The notes under the pieces were generated by a model. That model did not search any database. It saw only the letters and a list, made by a program, of their open reading frames with translations, and was not told where the DNA came from. This document shows, piece by piece, positions 17,316-26,055 of a stretch of DNA of 64,000 bases (its first letter is position 1; every line of letters begins with the position of its first letter). A program made the translations under genes and the position numbers. The stretch comes from Algoriphagus oliviformis (GTDB lineage: Bacteria; Bacteroidota; Bacteroidia; Cytophagales; Cyclobacteriaceae): NCBI RefSeq assembly GCF_017254915.1, contig NZ_JAFKCT010000005.1:62001-126000 (forward strand), given 5' to 3'.

Positions 17316-17795
17316 CTATTGCACCAAGACATCCGGGTGCAGGCTGATCAGGGCCAGGTTTTCCCGTTGGCGCATGACAAAAGTCGCCAAGCCCAACTTG
17401 TCGGTTTTTTTAAGGCTATCCCGCAACAGGTTGTAGGACTTTCCGCCTTCCTTTTGCGGTTCCAGGTAATAGGGTTTCTTAAACAGCATGTCAGAAACCT
17501 CCTTGGCTTCCACAAAGGCCTCGATGTCCAGGGTTTTGCTCTTTTCCACATTGGCCATCTCGAAATCCCCGTCATCCAGGACGACGTATTTTTCGTCCAT
17601 TTTATAGCCTTTGACGATGTCTTTCCATTTTACCTCTTTTCCGGTGCTCTCGTTGACCCGCTTGAAGCGGATCCGCGAGTGGTCCCTGGAGTCCAACATA
17701 TCCAGGTCGATGGTCCTGGATTCCGAGGCGGAATACATCTTTACAGGGATGTTGACCAGGCCAAAGCTGATTGAGCCGTTCCAAATTGATCTCAT
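17316..17795 (-). pseudogene. ku: Ku protein, C-terminally truncated
   Basis: From the ATG at 17795 the protein reads MRSIWNGSISFGLVNIPVKM, the bacterial Ku start, and continues through the Ku core (LDMLDSRDHSRIRFKRVNESTGKEV, GYKMDEKYVVLDD, FKKPYYLEPQKEGGKSY) to LALISLHPDVLV. It then stops after one more residue at 159 residues. Bacterial Ku is normally about 250-300 residues; the missing part includes most of the dimer bridge and the LigD-interacting C-terminus. Ku binds DNA ends in non-homologous end joining. No ligD is nearby. The product is probably non-functional unless the stop is a sequencing artefact. Confidence 0.75.
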
Positions 17796-17993
17796 GGTTT
17801 GTGCGGTTAAGTCCCATCCGGGAAAACCAATTTCCGTTCCATCCGAAACGGGTTTCCGTCTAGCCCAACTCAGGTAAACCAATGGGGAAATATCGTTTGT
17901 TCTGCCCTGCAGACAAGAGGAGGGCTGCCGAAAATGGAATCGGCAAGGTGTTGGAATTCTTGCACAGTATGGGCAAGGCAATCCTATGCCGGA

Positions 17994-18401
17994 TTACTCG
18001 GGCATCAGGAATACCAGGTCAAAGACCGCCTGGACATGGTTGCAAAGCTCGCCAAACTCGCAGGGTTTGGTGAAAAACCGCTCTGCACCAAGCCTAAGGG
18101 ATTCTTCCCTGTCTACCGGGTCGGAGGAAGTGGTGAAGACGAATACAGGAATATGTTGGAGAAGGATGCTGCACTTGAGTCTGGCCAAAAAACCCTTTCC
18201 GTCCATACGCGGCATGTTGAGGTCCAAAAAGATCACGTCTGGCAGGCGTAGGAGGTTGGAGTCGAGCAGCTCCAAGGCGTGTACCCCGTCTTTTGCTTCC
18301 TGTATTTCGGAAACGGGATAGATCTCCAGGATCGCTTCCCGGAAAAAATCCCGGTCATCCTGATCGTCGTCAACTAAAAGAAAATATTTGGTTCCAGTCA
18401 T
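17994..18401 (-). CDS. Single-domain response regulator (CheY/Rcp1-like)
   Basis: A 135-residue receiver domain with nothing attached. Conserved residues are visible: acidic pair in VDDDQDDRDFF, phospho-acceptor Asp in DVIFLDLNMPRMDG, Thr in VFTTSSDP and Lys in FFTKPCEF. The NMPRMDGKGFL pattern is that of Rcp1-like regulators often paired with phytochrome or other multi-sensor histidine kinases. No kinase gene is adjacent, so the partner is elsewhere. A leftward promoter presumably lies in the AT-rich stretch to its right. Confidence 0.88.
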   Translation of the reverse strand: MTGTKYFLLVDDDQDDRDFFREAILEIYPVSEIQEAKDGVHALELLDSNLLRLPDVIFLDLNMPRMDGKGFLARLKCSILLQHIPVFVFTTSSDPVDREESLRLGAERFFTKPCEFGELCNHVQAVFDLVFLMPE

Positions 18402-18857
18402 ATAGAGGGGCTTTATATCCCATCGCTGGAATTAAGTATAATCTAGGGAGAATTATATTCAAATAAAAGTATATCGTTTTTATTAAAACAATAATTGATA
18501 ATTGAAAAATACTAAGTCGCTGTTTGGGGCAAATTGGGCATGGTTATTTTTGATCTTGGTGGTTTATTTGGCAAAAGGTAGTGATTTGCTCTTATCTGTT
18601 GATTATCAGATGGTTGTGCATTGCATGGGTAGTGATTATATATAATATATAATGTATTATGGATATATAATTATGTGTTAAGAGGATTGGCCGTGATTGC
18701 TGGGGGTTGATTTTTTGGAAGGTTGGAAAGGGAATGGCCGAAGACGGGAGAGGGAAAAGCTGGATGTATATTAACCAATTAGCGCTCCCTCTGTTTGGAG
18801 GGTGATGGGCGTTTGCTTCCGAGAACCAATCCACGTCTGATTGACATGGTTTGAAAC
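18402..18857. other. AT-rich intergenic region
   Basis: About 450 bases, strongly AT-rich around 18440-18700 (including TATATAATATATAATG at about 18636), unlike the GC-rich neighbours. Apart from the probable leftward promoter region of the response regulator at its left end, no gene is supported. Confidence 0.5.
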
Positions 18858-18890
18858 GAAAAAGCCAGCCCAAATCGGACTGGCTTGTGG
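18858..18890 (-). terminator. Intrinsic terminator of the PRC-barrel gene
   Basis: On the minus strand the stem is AAGCCAGtCC, loop GATTT, GGgCTGGCTT, followed by TTT. It lies just beyond the leftward PRC-barrel stop at 18920. Confidence 0.75.
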
Positions 18891-18919
18891 TTTTCGGACA
18901 GTTTAGTGCTGTCCTCCGA

Positions 18920-19390
18920 TTAAAGGCCCTTTTCGCTGGACCTCAATTCTTCAGCTGTTCTCGAGTCCAGGTCAAACCTTTCGTCTTGGTCGAAATAGAT
19001 TCGGTTTTCCCTGTCATAGCGTCCGAAAAGACTTCTGGGCTCCTCGGCGTAATACGATCGCAGGGTATGGATAAATTCCGACTGGGGGCCGGTCGGCCAG
19101 TTGTCCTCGTCAAAGCCGGGAGCGTTTTCAAGCGTCTCTTTGCTTTCCCTTACGGTGATCACACCGTCATGTGCCGCATGGAAATGGAAAGACTCCATCG
19201 GCATGGCCAAGAGCTTGGAACCTAAGTTCAGGAAGCCTTCGTCCACCTTCAATACCACGTAGTCTACCTGGCCGGTGGAGGTGTTGATCATAAATTCCTT
19301 GATGGCACCTACAGACTGGTCACTGGAGGTTTTTACGGTGCAGGACATGGCCGTCGTGCAACTGATCTGGGAATGGTTTGTACTGTTCAT
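18920..19390 (-). CDS. PRC-barrel domain protein
   Basis: A 156-residue soluble protein. The first 80 residues form a PRC-barrel (TVKTSSDQSVGAIKEFMINTSTGQVDYVVLKVDEGFLNLGSKLLAMPMESFHFH), a small beta-barrel found in RNA-processing, photosynthetic and stress proteins. The remaining 75 residues are charged and low in hydrophobics, with no recognised domain. The setting, near a lipoprotein and CsbD, is typical of general stress genes in Bacteroidota. A 10-base element shared with the Ku upstream region lies at 19429-19438. Confidence 0.8.
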   Translation of the reverse strand: MNSTNHSQISCTTAMSCTVKTSSDQSVGAIKEFMINTSTGQVDYVVLKVDEGFLNLGSKLLAMPMESFHFHAAHDGVITVRESKETLENAPGFDEDNWPTGPQSEFIHTLRSYYAEEPRSLFGRYDRENRIYFDQDERFDLDSRTAEELRSSEKGL

Positions 19391-19627
19391 GGTGTTAGTT
19401 GGTTAAGTGAGTATACTGTTTGCCTGTCTAAGTCCCATATCCGTGCCGTCCGCCAAAACGGACCGATTTGGGAATATTTCCCGCTCCGAAAGAGTTTGGG
19501 TGTGGTCTGCTTTCCCCTTATGGTGTAATTTTTTTCAAGGAGGTAGTGCCGCTACTGGCTTCCCGTCCGGTTTTGGGCCTCGGTATAGAAGTTGGGCTGA
19601 TATATCCTAACCAAATCAAGATAGGTA

Positions 19628-20155
19628 ATGGAAACATTGATTGACAATTTACGGGGTATTCGGCCTTGCTTGCTGATCCTTTCTTTGCTCGCCTTTTCAT
19701 GCGCTGAGAGGGAAAGGGAAAACGACGGTAATGAAGGATTCAAGGACTCTACAGCCTTACGGAATCCTTCGGAAAACTTTGGTGGGGATTTTTTGGAGGA
19801 CTCCCTCCATGTCGGCAATTCGGTACGGATTGAACTGGCCAACCCGGGAAATTTTGACTGGGAATCCTTCAAACGGGATTTTGACAAAAGAGAGGAAGGT
19901 GACGAGAGCCTGTCTGGGGACGTTGCCGCCGGTCCATGGACGGTATGGAATGAATTCCAATACCGGAGGGTATATAGGTATGTGGACGATGGCCTGTGGC
20001 TCCAAACGTACTATCGGCCAATGGACAGTACAGGTAGGAGCAAAAATGCAGGCCGCGTGTTGCTGGACAGCCAAAACCCCGACTATAGGCAGATGGGGCC
20101 TCTATGGAGCGACATGCTGATGAGGGGAAGGCACCTTTCGGACAGCCTTCGCTAA
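19628..20155 (+). CDS. Hypothetical lipoprotein
   Basis: A 175-residue protein with a lipoprotein signal: hydrophobic PCLLILSLLAFSC with the cysteine at about residue 25 as the lipidation site. The mature part is acidic and polar (GNFDWESFKRDFDKREEGDESLS, YRRVYRYVDDGLWLQTYYRPMDSTGR) and matches no family I recognise. It is transcribed away from the PRC-barrel gene and followed at 20309-20337 by a strong terminator. Confidence 0.65.
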   Translation: METLIDNLRGIRPCLLILSLLAFSCAERERENDGNEGFKDSTALRNPSENFGGDFLEDSLHVGNSVRIELANPGNFDWESFKRDFDKREEGDESLSGDVAAGPWTVWNEFQYRRVYRYVDDGLWLQTYYRPMDSTGRSKNAGRVLLDSQNPDYRQMGPLWSDMLMRGRHLSDSLR

Positions 20156-20308
20156 GCGCAAACGCACATTGTTTTGGGGGGAAGTGTTTCAAATGGGAGT
20201 AGTCTCTAAGCGCCACAGCTGATGTGGTACCATGGGCATCTTCGCAGTGGCTTTTTGAAGTTGGAGAATTTCATAGCGACAGGGTTGGTTTCGGTGAATC
20301 TCCAACTG

Positions 20309-20337
20309 GGAGGTACGGTGACGTACCTCCTTTTTTT
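20309..20337 (+). terminator. Strong intrinsic terminator in a gene-free stretch
   Basis: Stem GGAGGTACG, loop GTGA, CGTACCTCC, then seven T. It lies 154 bases past the lipoprotein stop, within about 420 bases (20156-20573) without a supported gene. It ends either a long 3' untranslated region or a small RNA. Confidence 0.75.
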
Positions 20338-20573
20338 GTGCTGCTTCATCAGGAGATATGGCATACGCGGTCTCATTTTACATCGAGGCCCTGTTGTGAA
20401 ATTGATGAGACATAGTGTGGACATTGTCTCCGTCCGAGATTGACCGGAAAACCGGGGGGGATAGAAAAATAGCCTATTCCGAGCTGTAGGCCGTCTTTTG
20501 ATTGGGATTTTGGAGTGGTCTACCCCTTGGTACAGCCTTTGGATAAACTTGTTCGAACTAAAACCAATTAACC

Positions 20574-20759
20574 ATGGACAGTACCAAAAACAAAATCAAG
20601 GGAAACTGGAACGTCATCAAGGGCAAACTCAAGCAGGAATACGGCGACTTGACCGATGATGATCTGACCTACGTTGAGGGCAAGGAAGATGAGCTCTTGG
20701 GAAGACTTCAGAAGAAGACGGGCAAGACCCAAGCGGAGCTAGAGCGGTTTTTCGACTAA
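20574..20759 (+). CDS. CsbD family stress protein
   Basis: A 61-residue protein matching the CsbD family over its full length: [29 protein letters not shown] and [18 protein letters not shown]. CsbD proteins are small, highly charged general-stress proteins of unknown mechanism. The gene has its own terminator and no partner gene, so it is monocistronic. Confidence 0.9.
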   Translation: MDSTKNKIKGNWNVIKGKLKQEYGDLTDDDLTYVEGKEDELLGRLQKKTGKTQAELERFFD

Positions 20760-20777
20760 ACCAACACCGACTAGAAG

Positions 20778-20803
20778 GGTGCCGAGAGGCACCTTTTTTT
20801 TTT
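20778..20803 (+). terminator. Intrinsic terminator of the CsbD gene
   Basis: Stem GGTGCC, loop GAGA, GGCACC, followed by ten T, 18 bases after the CsbD stop. Confidence 0.88.
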
Positions 20804-21030
20804 GCCCTTTTGATTAAAAAACGATTTGGATACGGGCTTGTTTGAAAGGAGACCTGGGGCAAAAACGTCGTCTAATTGGTCCGATCTTTCACGAAAATAT
20901 CACCTTTGACGGGGCAGAACATCGAATCGCTAGAATTAACGAGGTAGTTAACTTTGTCTATTTGATTAACTGCGAGTTAAGAGGCAAAAAAATGGGCAAA
21001 ATCCTTCAAAAAAGATCTTGCCCAGGAGGG

Positions 21031-21104
21031 TGGGCCCACTTGGAATCGAACCAAGCACCTACTGATTATGAGTCAGTTGCTCTAACCGAATGAGCTATAG
21101 GCCC
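21031..21104 (-). tRNA. tRNA with CAT anticodon (elongator Met, or Ile2)
   Basis: The minus strand folds as a full cloverleaf: acceptor GGGCCTA/TGGGCCC, D-arm GCTC...GAGC, anticodon stem ACTGA/TCAGT with loop CTCATAA (anticodon CAT), T-arm CTTGG/CCAAG with loop TTCGATT, discriminator A. CCA is not encoded. The stems do not have the initiator features, so it is elongator tRNA-Met or the lysidine-modified tRNA-Ile2; the sequence alone does not decide for me. Confidence 0.93.
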
Positions 21105-21202
21105 GTTTTGACTTCCGGTTTAGCGCCTCTATTCGCCGCAAACCTTGGTTTTGGGAGTGCAATGTTACATATTTGGCTTCAAATACACAACCCGGACTAC
21201 GA

Positions 21203-21832
21203 ATGAAAAAAGCCCCTGACGCCGACTTTTTGATCTTTGATTTGGGCAATGTAATCGTCGATTTGGACTACGGCCGCGCTTTTGAACTGATCAAATCCCT
21301 GGTACCAGCCAGCGAGCATTCCAAGGTGGAGGATTTTTACCTCACTGACTTTCACAAGGCTTACGAAAAGGGAGAGATAGATTCCCCCACGTTCCGGGAT
21401 GAGGTTAGGGCTTACTTTGGGCAGTCTTGGGAGGGGCCGGAGGTAGACCGCCTTTGGAACAGCATCTTGGGGCCCATCCCCAAAAAAAGGCTGGAACTCG
21501 TCGAGAAGCTCAAAGCCGATTACCAGCTTGCGGTGCTCAGCAACACCAACGCGATACATATCGACGCCGTGTACCAAATGCTCAAGGAGCAACATGGAAT
21601 GGACGGCTTCCAGCCGCTCTTTGACCGGATTTTCTACAGTCATGAGATGGGACTTGCCAAGCCCTCGGTAGAGATCTACGAAAAGATGCTTGCCGAACTG
21701 GGCACCACGGCAGACCGAGTCGTTTTCTTCGACGATCTTGAGGCCAACGTCAGAGGCGCTGCCTCGATAGGCATCCATGCCGTACAGGTGACCGGACCAA
21801 ATGTGATCTTTGAATTCTTTGGACATGTATAA
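21203..21832 (+). CDS. HAD family hydrolase (YihX-like)
   Basis: The ATG at 21203 gives a 209-residue protein starting just before motif I; a start at 21173 is also open. Motif I is FDLGNVIVDLD, with the nucleophile Asp and Gly in place of the second Asp, as in YihX/epoxide-hydrolase-like HAD proteins. Motif II is AVLSNTN, the lysine is in GLAKPSVEIYEKML, and motif IV is VVFFDDLEANV. Such enzymes dephosphorylate small sugar phosphates or nucleotides. The stop overlaps the start of the next gene by 8 bases, so the two are coupled. Confidence 0.85.
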   Translation: MKKAPDADFLIFDLGNVIVDLDYGRAFELIKSLVPASEHSKVEDFYLTDFHKAYEKGEIDSPTFRDEVRAYFGQSWEGPEVDRLWNSILGPIPKKRLELVEKLKADYQLAVLSNTNAIHIDAVYQMLKEQHGMDGFQPLFDRIFYSHEMGLAKPSVEIYEKMLAELGTTADRVVFFDDLEANVRGAASIGIHAVQVTGPNVIFEFFGHV

Positions 21833-22934
21833 ACCCAAAGAATACCTGATCCACGGATTGCTTTTCCTGCTGACTTTGATCACGGCCACCTTGGCGGGAG
21901 GAGAGTGGATTTATTCAAGGTTTGTCATCGGAGAGGGGGAGTCTGCACTTACTTGGGAGTATTTTACCAAATCCCTCGCCTTTTCCATTCCCTTCATCGG
22001 CATCTTGTTGGTCCACGAGTTAGGCCATTTGTTCACTTCACTCTATCACAAGGTAAAGTGCAGCCTGCCTTATTTCATTCCGGCCTGGTTTGGCTTCATT
22101 GGCGGCCCATCGATCGGTACGTTTGGAGCGATCATCCGGATGAAAGGCTTTGTAAACAGCCGTAAGAAGTTCTTCGATATCGGGGTTGCCGGACCGCTTG
22201 CAGGCTTCGTGGTGGCTGTGGGCGTACTTTGGTACGGCTTTGTGACTTTGCCGCCCGCGGAATACATCTATTCCATCCACCCTGAATATGCCGATCCCAA
22301 CTTTGCCGGGTACGAGGAAGGGACTATTGACTTCGAGCTGGGTAAAAACCTCCTGTTTTGGGGCATGGGGGAGCTGCTGGCTGAGCCTGACCGGATGCCG
22401 GCGATGTCGGAGGTGATCCACTATCCGGTTTTGTTTGCCGGGTATCTGGCGCTTTTTTTTACCGCGTTGAATCTGCTTCCCATCGGACAGCTGGATGGAG
22501 GGCACGTGGTTTTTGGCTTGTTTCCCAAGTACCATCGGCAGATTTCCATCGGCGTTTTTTCCCTGTTTTTGGCCTACGCCGGGGTCGGAGTCATACAGCC
22601 GGGGATGGCGCTGGATGAGCTGATGATAAGGATTCCCCTCTACGTCGGCTTTCTGTATATATGCTATTCCCGTACCGACTTTACTACCCAAACCAAGTTG
22701 ACCCTGGCCCTTTCCCTTGCCGCAGGGCAATATGTCCTCGCCTTCTTCCGGCCGGACTGGGACGGGTACCAAGGTTGGCTGTTTTTTGCTTTCCTCTTGG
22801 GAAGGGTCATGGGACTGAAGCATCCAGAGGTGAGCGGTCTGAGGGAGTTGGATTGGAAGAGAAAGTGTGTCGGCTGGCTGGCTATCCTGATCTTTGCGAT
22901 CTGCTTTTCGCCGAAGCCGTTTATTTTCAGTTAA
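21825..22934 (+). CDS. Site-2 protease family integral membrane metalloprotease (M50)
   Basis: The ATG at 21825 gives 369 residues; the TTG at 21810 is unlikely. It has about seven to eight membrane segments. The zinc motif HELGHLF (HExxH) lies in the second segment and the third ligand in LLPIGQLDGGHVVFG; GVAGPLAGFVVAVGV is the conserved glycine-rich segment. Family members cleave transmembrane substrates such as anti-sigma factors. It overlaps the HAD gene and is probably cotranscribed with it; the substrate is not known. Confidence 0.88.
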   Translation: MYKPKEYLIHGLLFLLTLITATLAGGEWIYSRFVIGEGESALTWEYFTKSLAFSIPFIGILLVHELGHLFTSLYHKVKCSLPYFIPAWFGFIGGPSIGTFGAIIRMKGFVNSRKKFFDIGVAGPLAGFVVAVGVLWYGFVTLPPAEYIYSIHPEYADPNFAGYEEGTIDFELGKNLLFWGMGELLAEPDRMPAMSEVIHYPVLFAGYLALFFTALNLLPIGQLDGGHVVFGLFPKYHRQISIGVFSLFLAYAGVGVIQPGMALDELMIRIPLYVGFLYICYSRTDFTTQTKLTLALSLAAGQYVLAFFRPDWDGYQGWLFFAFLLGRVMGLKHPEVSGLRELDWKRKCVGWLAILIFAICFSPKPFIFS

Positions 22935-23037
22935 AAAAAATCCCGCTAAAATTATAGCCTTTTGCCGCTGTTTTTGCAAAGCGGAGCGGTGACTTGGATC
23001 CTTTGGGGAAAGGAAGGCGCTACGGTTTCGGGCATAA

Positions 23038-23064
23038 AAAAGCCGGAATTGAAGTTCCGGCTTG
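23038..23064 (-). terminator. Intrinsic terminator of the PASTA-T9SS-rhodanese unit
   Basis: On the minus strand: AAGCCGGAA, loop CTTCAA, TTCCGGCTT, then TTTT. It lies 8 bases past the rhodanese stop. Confidence 0.85.
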
Positions 23065-23071
23065 TTGTGTT

Positions 23072-23368
23072 TTATAGGGCTCTGTAGGCCAATATCCCCC
23101 CGGGGACGTTGCGCACTTGGCTGAAGCCCTTGCTTTCCAAAAACTTCTTGGCATTGCCGCTGCGGGCTCCGGAGCGGCAGTGGACGATGATCTCCTCGTC
23201 TTTGAACTTTTCCAACTCGCCGATTCGGTGGGGGAGCTCTCCCAAGGGAATGTTGTTGGCTCCGAGGTTGTCCTCTTCAAATTCCCATTCTTCACGGACA
23301 TCGAGAAAGTGGAATTTCTCTCCTTTGTCCAAGCGCTCTTTCAATTCAGAAACTGTGATGTCTTCCAT
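23072..23368 (-). CDS. Rhodanese-like domain protein
   Basis: A single 98-residue rhodanese domain without signal peptide. The active-site loop is HCRSGARS with the catalytic Cys, and the CH2-like start is FHFLDVREEWEFEEDNL. Six-residue loops of this CRSGxR type fit sulfur transfer. The start is 1 base after the stop of the T9SS protein, so it is the last gene of an operon with that and the PASTA protein, although its cytoplasmic location makes a direct partnership doubtful. Confidence 0.88.
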   Translation of the reverse strand: MEDITVSELKERLDKGEKFHFLDVREEWEFEEDNLGANNIPLGELPHRIGELEKFKDEEIIVHCRSGARSGNAKKFLESKGFSQVRNVPGGILAYRAL

Positions 23369-23369
23369 A

Positions 23370-25211
23370 TTATCTGTTGACTAAAATTCGGAATGATTGC
23401 CGGCCTGCTTGGGAAACTATATTGATGACGTAGATTCCTGGCCGCTGTCCTTCAAAATTAATGATTTCTCCCGCATCGTTCCTTTCCCGAGGCAACAAAA
23501 TCTGCCTGCCGAAGGAGTCGAAAACGGCAATTTCCACAAATTTCCCCTCGATATGCACGCGATCTACCACAGGGTTGGGATAGATGCGGAAGCTCGCTGC
23601 CGGCAGAGCGCTCTCTTCAAAAGGAGGGGCCAATGCGACATGGGGACGGATCTGGAGTGCCCCTTTGACGGCCTCATTTTGCACCCAGCCTGCGCCCACG
23701 TTGTAGAAGATCTTGTCGCCGTGGTCGTTGACTTTGTCCAGCCCCACGTGCACGAAGTCGTTGGAATACTGCGTGAATCCCACGTGAAACTGCCCCGAGA
23801 CCCGGATGTTGGTGTCCAGTTCGTAGTAGACGAATTGTTGCCCCGGTGCTTTGGCAGGGATCAGCGACTCCTTTACCAAAATGGGCGCCTGCTCTATTTC
23901 ATCCCATACCACGATATCTAGGGCTTGGTTTGCTTGTGCGGCATTGGTGAAGTTGATGGAAATGCCCTTGATGTACACTGGCGTGGGCGTCTCATAGCGG
24001 ACGGCGAGCTGGCCGGCCCGTTGGTTGATGCCCGCGGAATAGTCCGCCGAGCCGTTGTCATAGGCGAAGAAATCACGAAGCGGGAACACGCTTTTCACCG
24101 TATCGTTTTGCCGGAAGTCCACGGACGCGTAGCGGGTCGTGTCGCCATTTTGGAGGGAAAAAAGCAGCCCATCCCCGGAGGTGAGGGACGTGACAGCCAC
24201 CAAGTCTGTCTCCTCGGTGGGTGCGGGGATCTCAGCAAAGTCCCTGCTGAGGAAAGTCCGTCTTTCCAGCGCGTTTGGCACAGGATCGAAAGGCGTGTTT
24301 TCGTTCACCGATAGAAGCTGTCGGCCTAGGCTGTCCTCCAGCTCGATGGAGTATTCCATGGCCCTGAATCGGTTTTCGAGGTTCAGGAACTCGTTTTTGA
24401 TTTGGGACCAGGCTCCATTCTGCGCCTGACCGAGCAGGGCAAGGGGATAAGCGCCGTAGTCACCGAGTCGGAGCTGGTTTTGCCCCGTAAGTGCGCGATC
24501 CCTGTAGTAGAGGTCTGTTTCCGTCCGGTTGTAGTGGAGATAGACATAGTCCAGCAGCCAGCTGTCAAAGGGGCCAGCCTGTCGGCCATTGGACAGGAAT
24601 CTAAACTGAAAGGCTGCGTGCTGCCATGCCGGCAAGATTTGTATCAATTCCTGGGTAAAGGCGTTTCTGTCCAAATCCTCGCCGCCCTGTCTAGTCCATA
24701 CCGTATTCCAGCTGCCGGAAGCGTCCAACACCTGCAAGCTCAGCCTGTCCCTGCTGTCTGGAGCCTCCGCTTTGCCTCCAGCTTGCCAGAAGAAGCTCAG
24801 GTAAAGGCTTTCCCTTTGCCCTGTTGTCAAGGTGCTGAGATCAAAGGGCTTGCTGGTCAGGTAGTCACTGTCCCCTTGGTCACGGATTTGGAGGGAATAG
24901 GGGCGGCCGCTGGCGTCTGAGCCATTGAACAGAATTTGGCCAAGAGAAGGGGCATTTTGGCCGATGGTCTCGGTGTAGGAAGCTCCAGCCACCGTCCATT
25001 TCAAGGTGTCTATTCCAGCCGAGAAATCATCCCAAAAGGGGAGCGTGTTTCCTTCCTGAGTCCTCGCCTGATCGTATCCGCCTAGCCGTGGGGCGTATTT
25101 TTCGCGGTGTATCGATGCAAACTCGACAAACTGGGCCAAGACCTCTCCACTTTGCAGCAAAGCCAGTGCAAAGAAGAAAAAAATGGTCCGGCATGAAAGT
25201 TCGTGTTTCAA
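23370..25211 (-). CDS. Secreted protein with T9SS type A sorting domain
   Basis: A 613-residue protein with signal peptide (RTIFFFFALALLQSGEVLAQF) and a C-terminal Por sorting domain: FRIYPNPVVDRVHIEG, VAVFDSFGRQILL-like turn and PGIYVINIVSQAGRQSFRILV. This directs export by the type IX system and surface attachment. The middle is beta-rich (FWDDFSAGIDTLKW, SLYLSFFWQAGGKAEAPDSRDRLSLQV, LDYVYLHYN), resembling concanavalin-like adhesin folds, with no catalytic motif seen. It lies 1 base downstream of the PASTA gene. Role possibly adhesion. Confidence 0.85.
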   Translation of the reverse strand: MKHELSCRTIFFFFALALLQSGEVLAQFVEFASIHREKYAPRLGGYDQARTQEGNTLPFWDDFSAGIDTLKWTVAGASYTETIGQNAPSLGQILFNGSDASGRPYSLQIRDQGDSDYLTSKPFDLSTLTTGQRESLYLSFFWQAGGKAEAPDSRDRLSLQVLDASGSWNTVWTRQGGEDLDRNAFTQELIQILPAWQHAAFQFRFLSNGRQAGPFDSWLLDYVYLHYNRTETDLYYRDRALTGQNQLRLGDYGAYPLALLGQAQNGAWSQIKNEFLNLENRFRAMEYSIELEDSLGRQLLSVNENTPFDPVPNALERRTFLSRDFAEIPAPTEETDLVAVTSLTSGDGLLFSLQNGDTTRYASVDFRQNDTVKSVFPLRDFFAYDNGSADYSAGINQRAGQLAVRYETPTPVYIKGISINFTNAAQANQALDIVVWDEIEQAPILVKESLIPAKAPGQQFVYYELDTNIRVSGQFHVGFTQYSNDFVHVGLDKVNDHGDKIFYNVGAGWVQNEAVKGALQIRPHVALAPPFEESALPAASFRIYPNPVVDRVHIEGKFVEIAVFDSFGRQILLPRERNDAGEIINFEGQRPGIYVINIVSQAGRQSFRILVNR

Positions 25212-25212
25212 A

Positions 25213-25971
25213 TCACTGGTTTTTGGAAATCCAGACGTCTATCGGCTCGCCCGTTCTCACCTGCGTACCTGCCGGCGGCGCCTGTAGGAAAATCCTGTCC
25301 GGAGCTACCGAATCGGTGCTGGAGAAGTTTTTGTTTCCCACCCTGAGTCCAGAACCCAAGATCAGGAATTCGCCCTCTTCGAAATCCAGCCCGGTCAGAT
25401 CGGGTACGAACAGAAGCTGATTTCCGTTGCCGTCGCCTACGGTCAGATCGATCCTCGCGCCCTTGGGGATTTCGAACCCTTCCCTGACAGTCACTCCACG
25501 ATAGCGCTGCTCCAGCACCACGTTGATTCCGATATCCGGCACATAGACGATGTCACCCCGCTCCAAGCCGATGTTTGCCAAGATTTCCTGAACGTTTTTC
25601 AGGGGCATATTGACCAGGTTAGGCATTTTGATCATCGGAGCATTTCGCGCATTGAGGGTCAGGTAGATCTTGCGACCGCTCTTGACTTGCGCGTTGGCCT
25701 CAGGGATCTGCTTGAGGATGGCGAGGGCTGGCAGTTCCGTGCTGAAACCCGAGTCCAGGGAGACCTCGTATTGAAGTCCTGTGTTTTCCAGCAGGTTGGT
25801 AGCTTCTTGGTATTCGTAGCCGGAGAGGTCCGGTACGGAGACGGTTTCGCCGTGGTTGGTATAGAGCGGGAGGTATACTTTGAGGAAAAGAAACCCGAAA
25901 AGGATGCCGAGAGCGATGACAATCAACAGGTTAATCAGGATTTTTTTGATCGAGTAATTGAAGGAATTCAT
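25213..25971 (-). CDS. PASTA domain membrane protein
   Basis: A 252-residue protein with one N-terminal membrane anchor (IKKILINLLIVIALGILFGFLFLKVYLPLY) and three PASTA repeats on the outside: VSVPDLSGYEYQEATNLLEN, MPNLVNMPLKNVQEILANIG and VPDLTGLDFEEGEFLILGSG. There is no kinase domain. In other Bacteroidota such genes often sit with D-Ala-D-Ala ligase; PASTA domains are linked to binding of peptidoglycan or cell-wall enzymes. Here it leads an operon with a T9SS protein and a rhodanese. Confidence 0.88.
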   Translation of the reverse strand: MNSFNYSIKKILINLLIVIALGILFGFLFLKVYLPLYTNHGETVSVPDLSGYEYQEATNLLENTGLQYEVSLDSGFSTELPALAILKQIPEANAQVKSGRKIYLTLNARNAPMIKMPNLVNMPLKNVQEILANIGLERGDIVYVPDIGINVVLEQRYRGVTVREGFEIPKGARIDLTVGDGNGNQLLFVPDLTGLDFEEGEFLILGSGLRVGNKNFSSTDSVAPDRIFLQAPPAGTQVRTGEPIDVWISKNQ

Positions 25972-26055
25972 TGGGGAAATAGTGTCTGTCTAAGATAGCT
26001 GGATTTTTGGACGCTTGGAGAACAAAATCGCCAAAATCACCCCAAACGCACCGAC

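Noticed and set aside
17075..17332. Continuation of Ku in another frame after the stop
   Set aside because: The alternative frame (MSWCNSPMSVREQF...) does not resemble the Ku C-terminal region, so a simple frameshift is not supported.
18630..18680. TATATAATATATAATG stretch as a replication or attachment site
   Set aside because: It is plain AT-rich sequence without repeated boxes, tRNA or integrase nearby.
20222..20443. 73-codon rightward frame over the orphan terminator
   Set aside because: It spans the 20309-20337 hairpin, has no conserved pattern and is better explained as non-coding.
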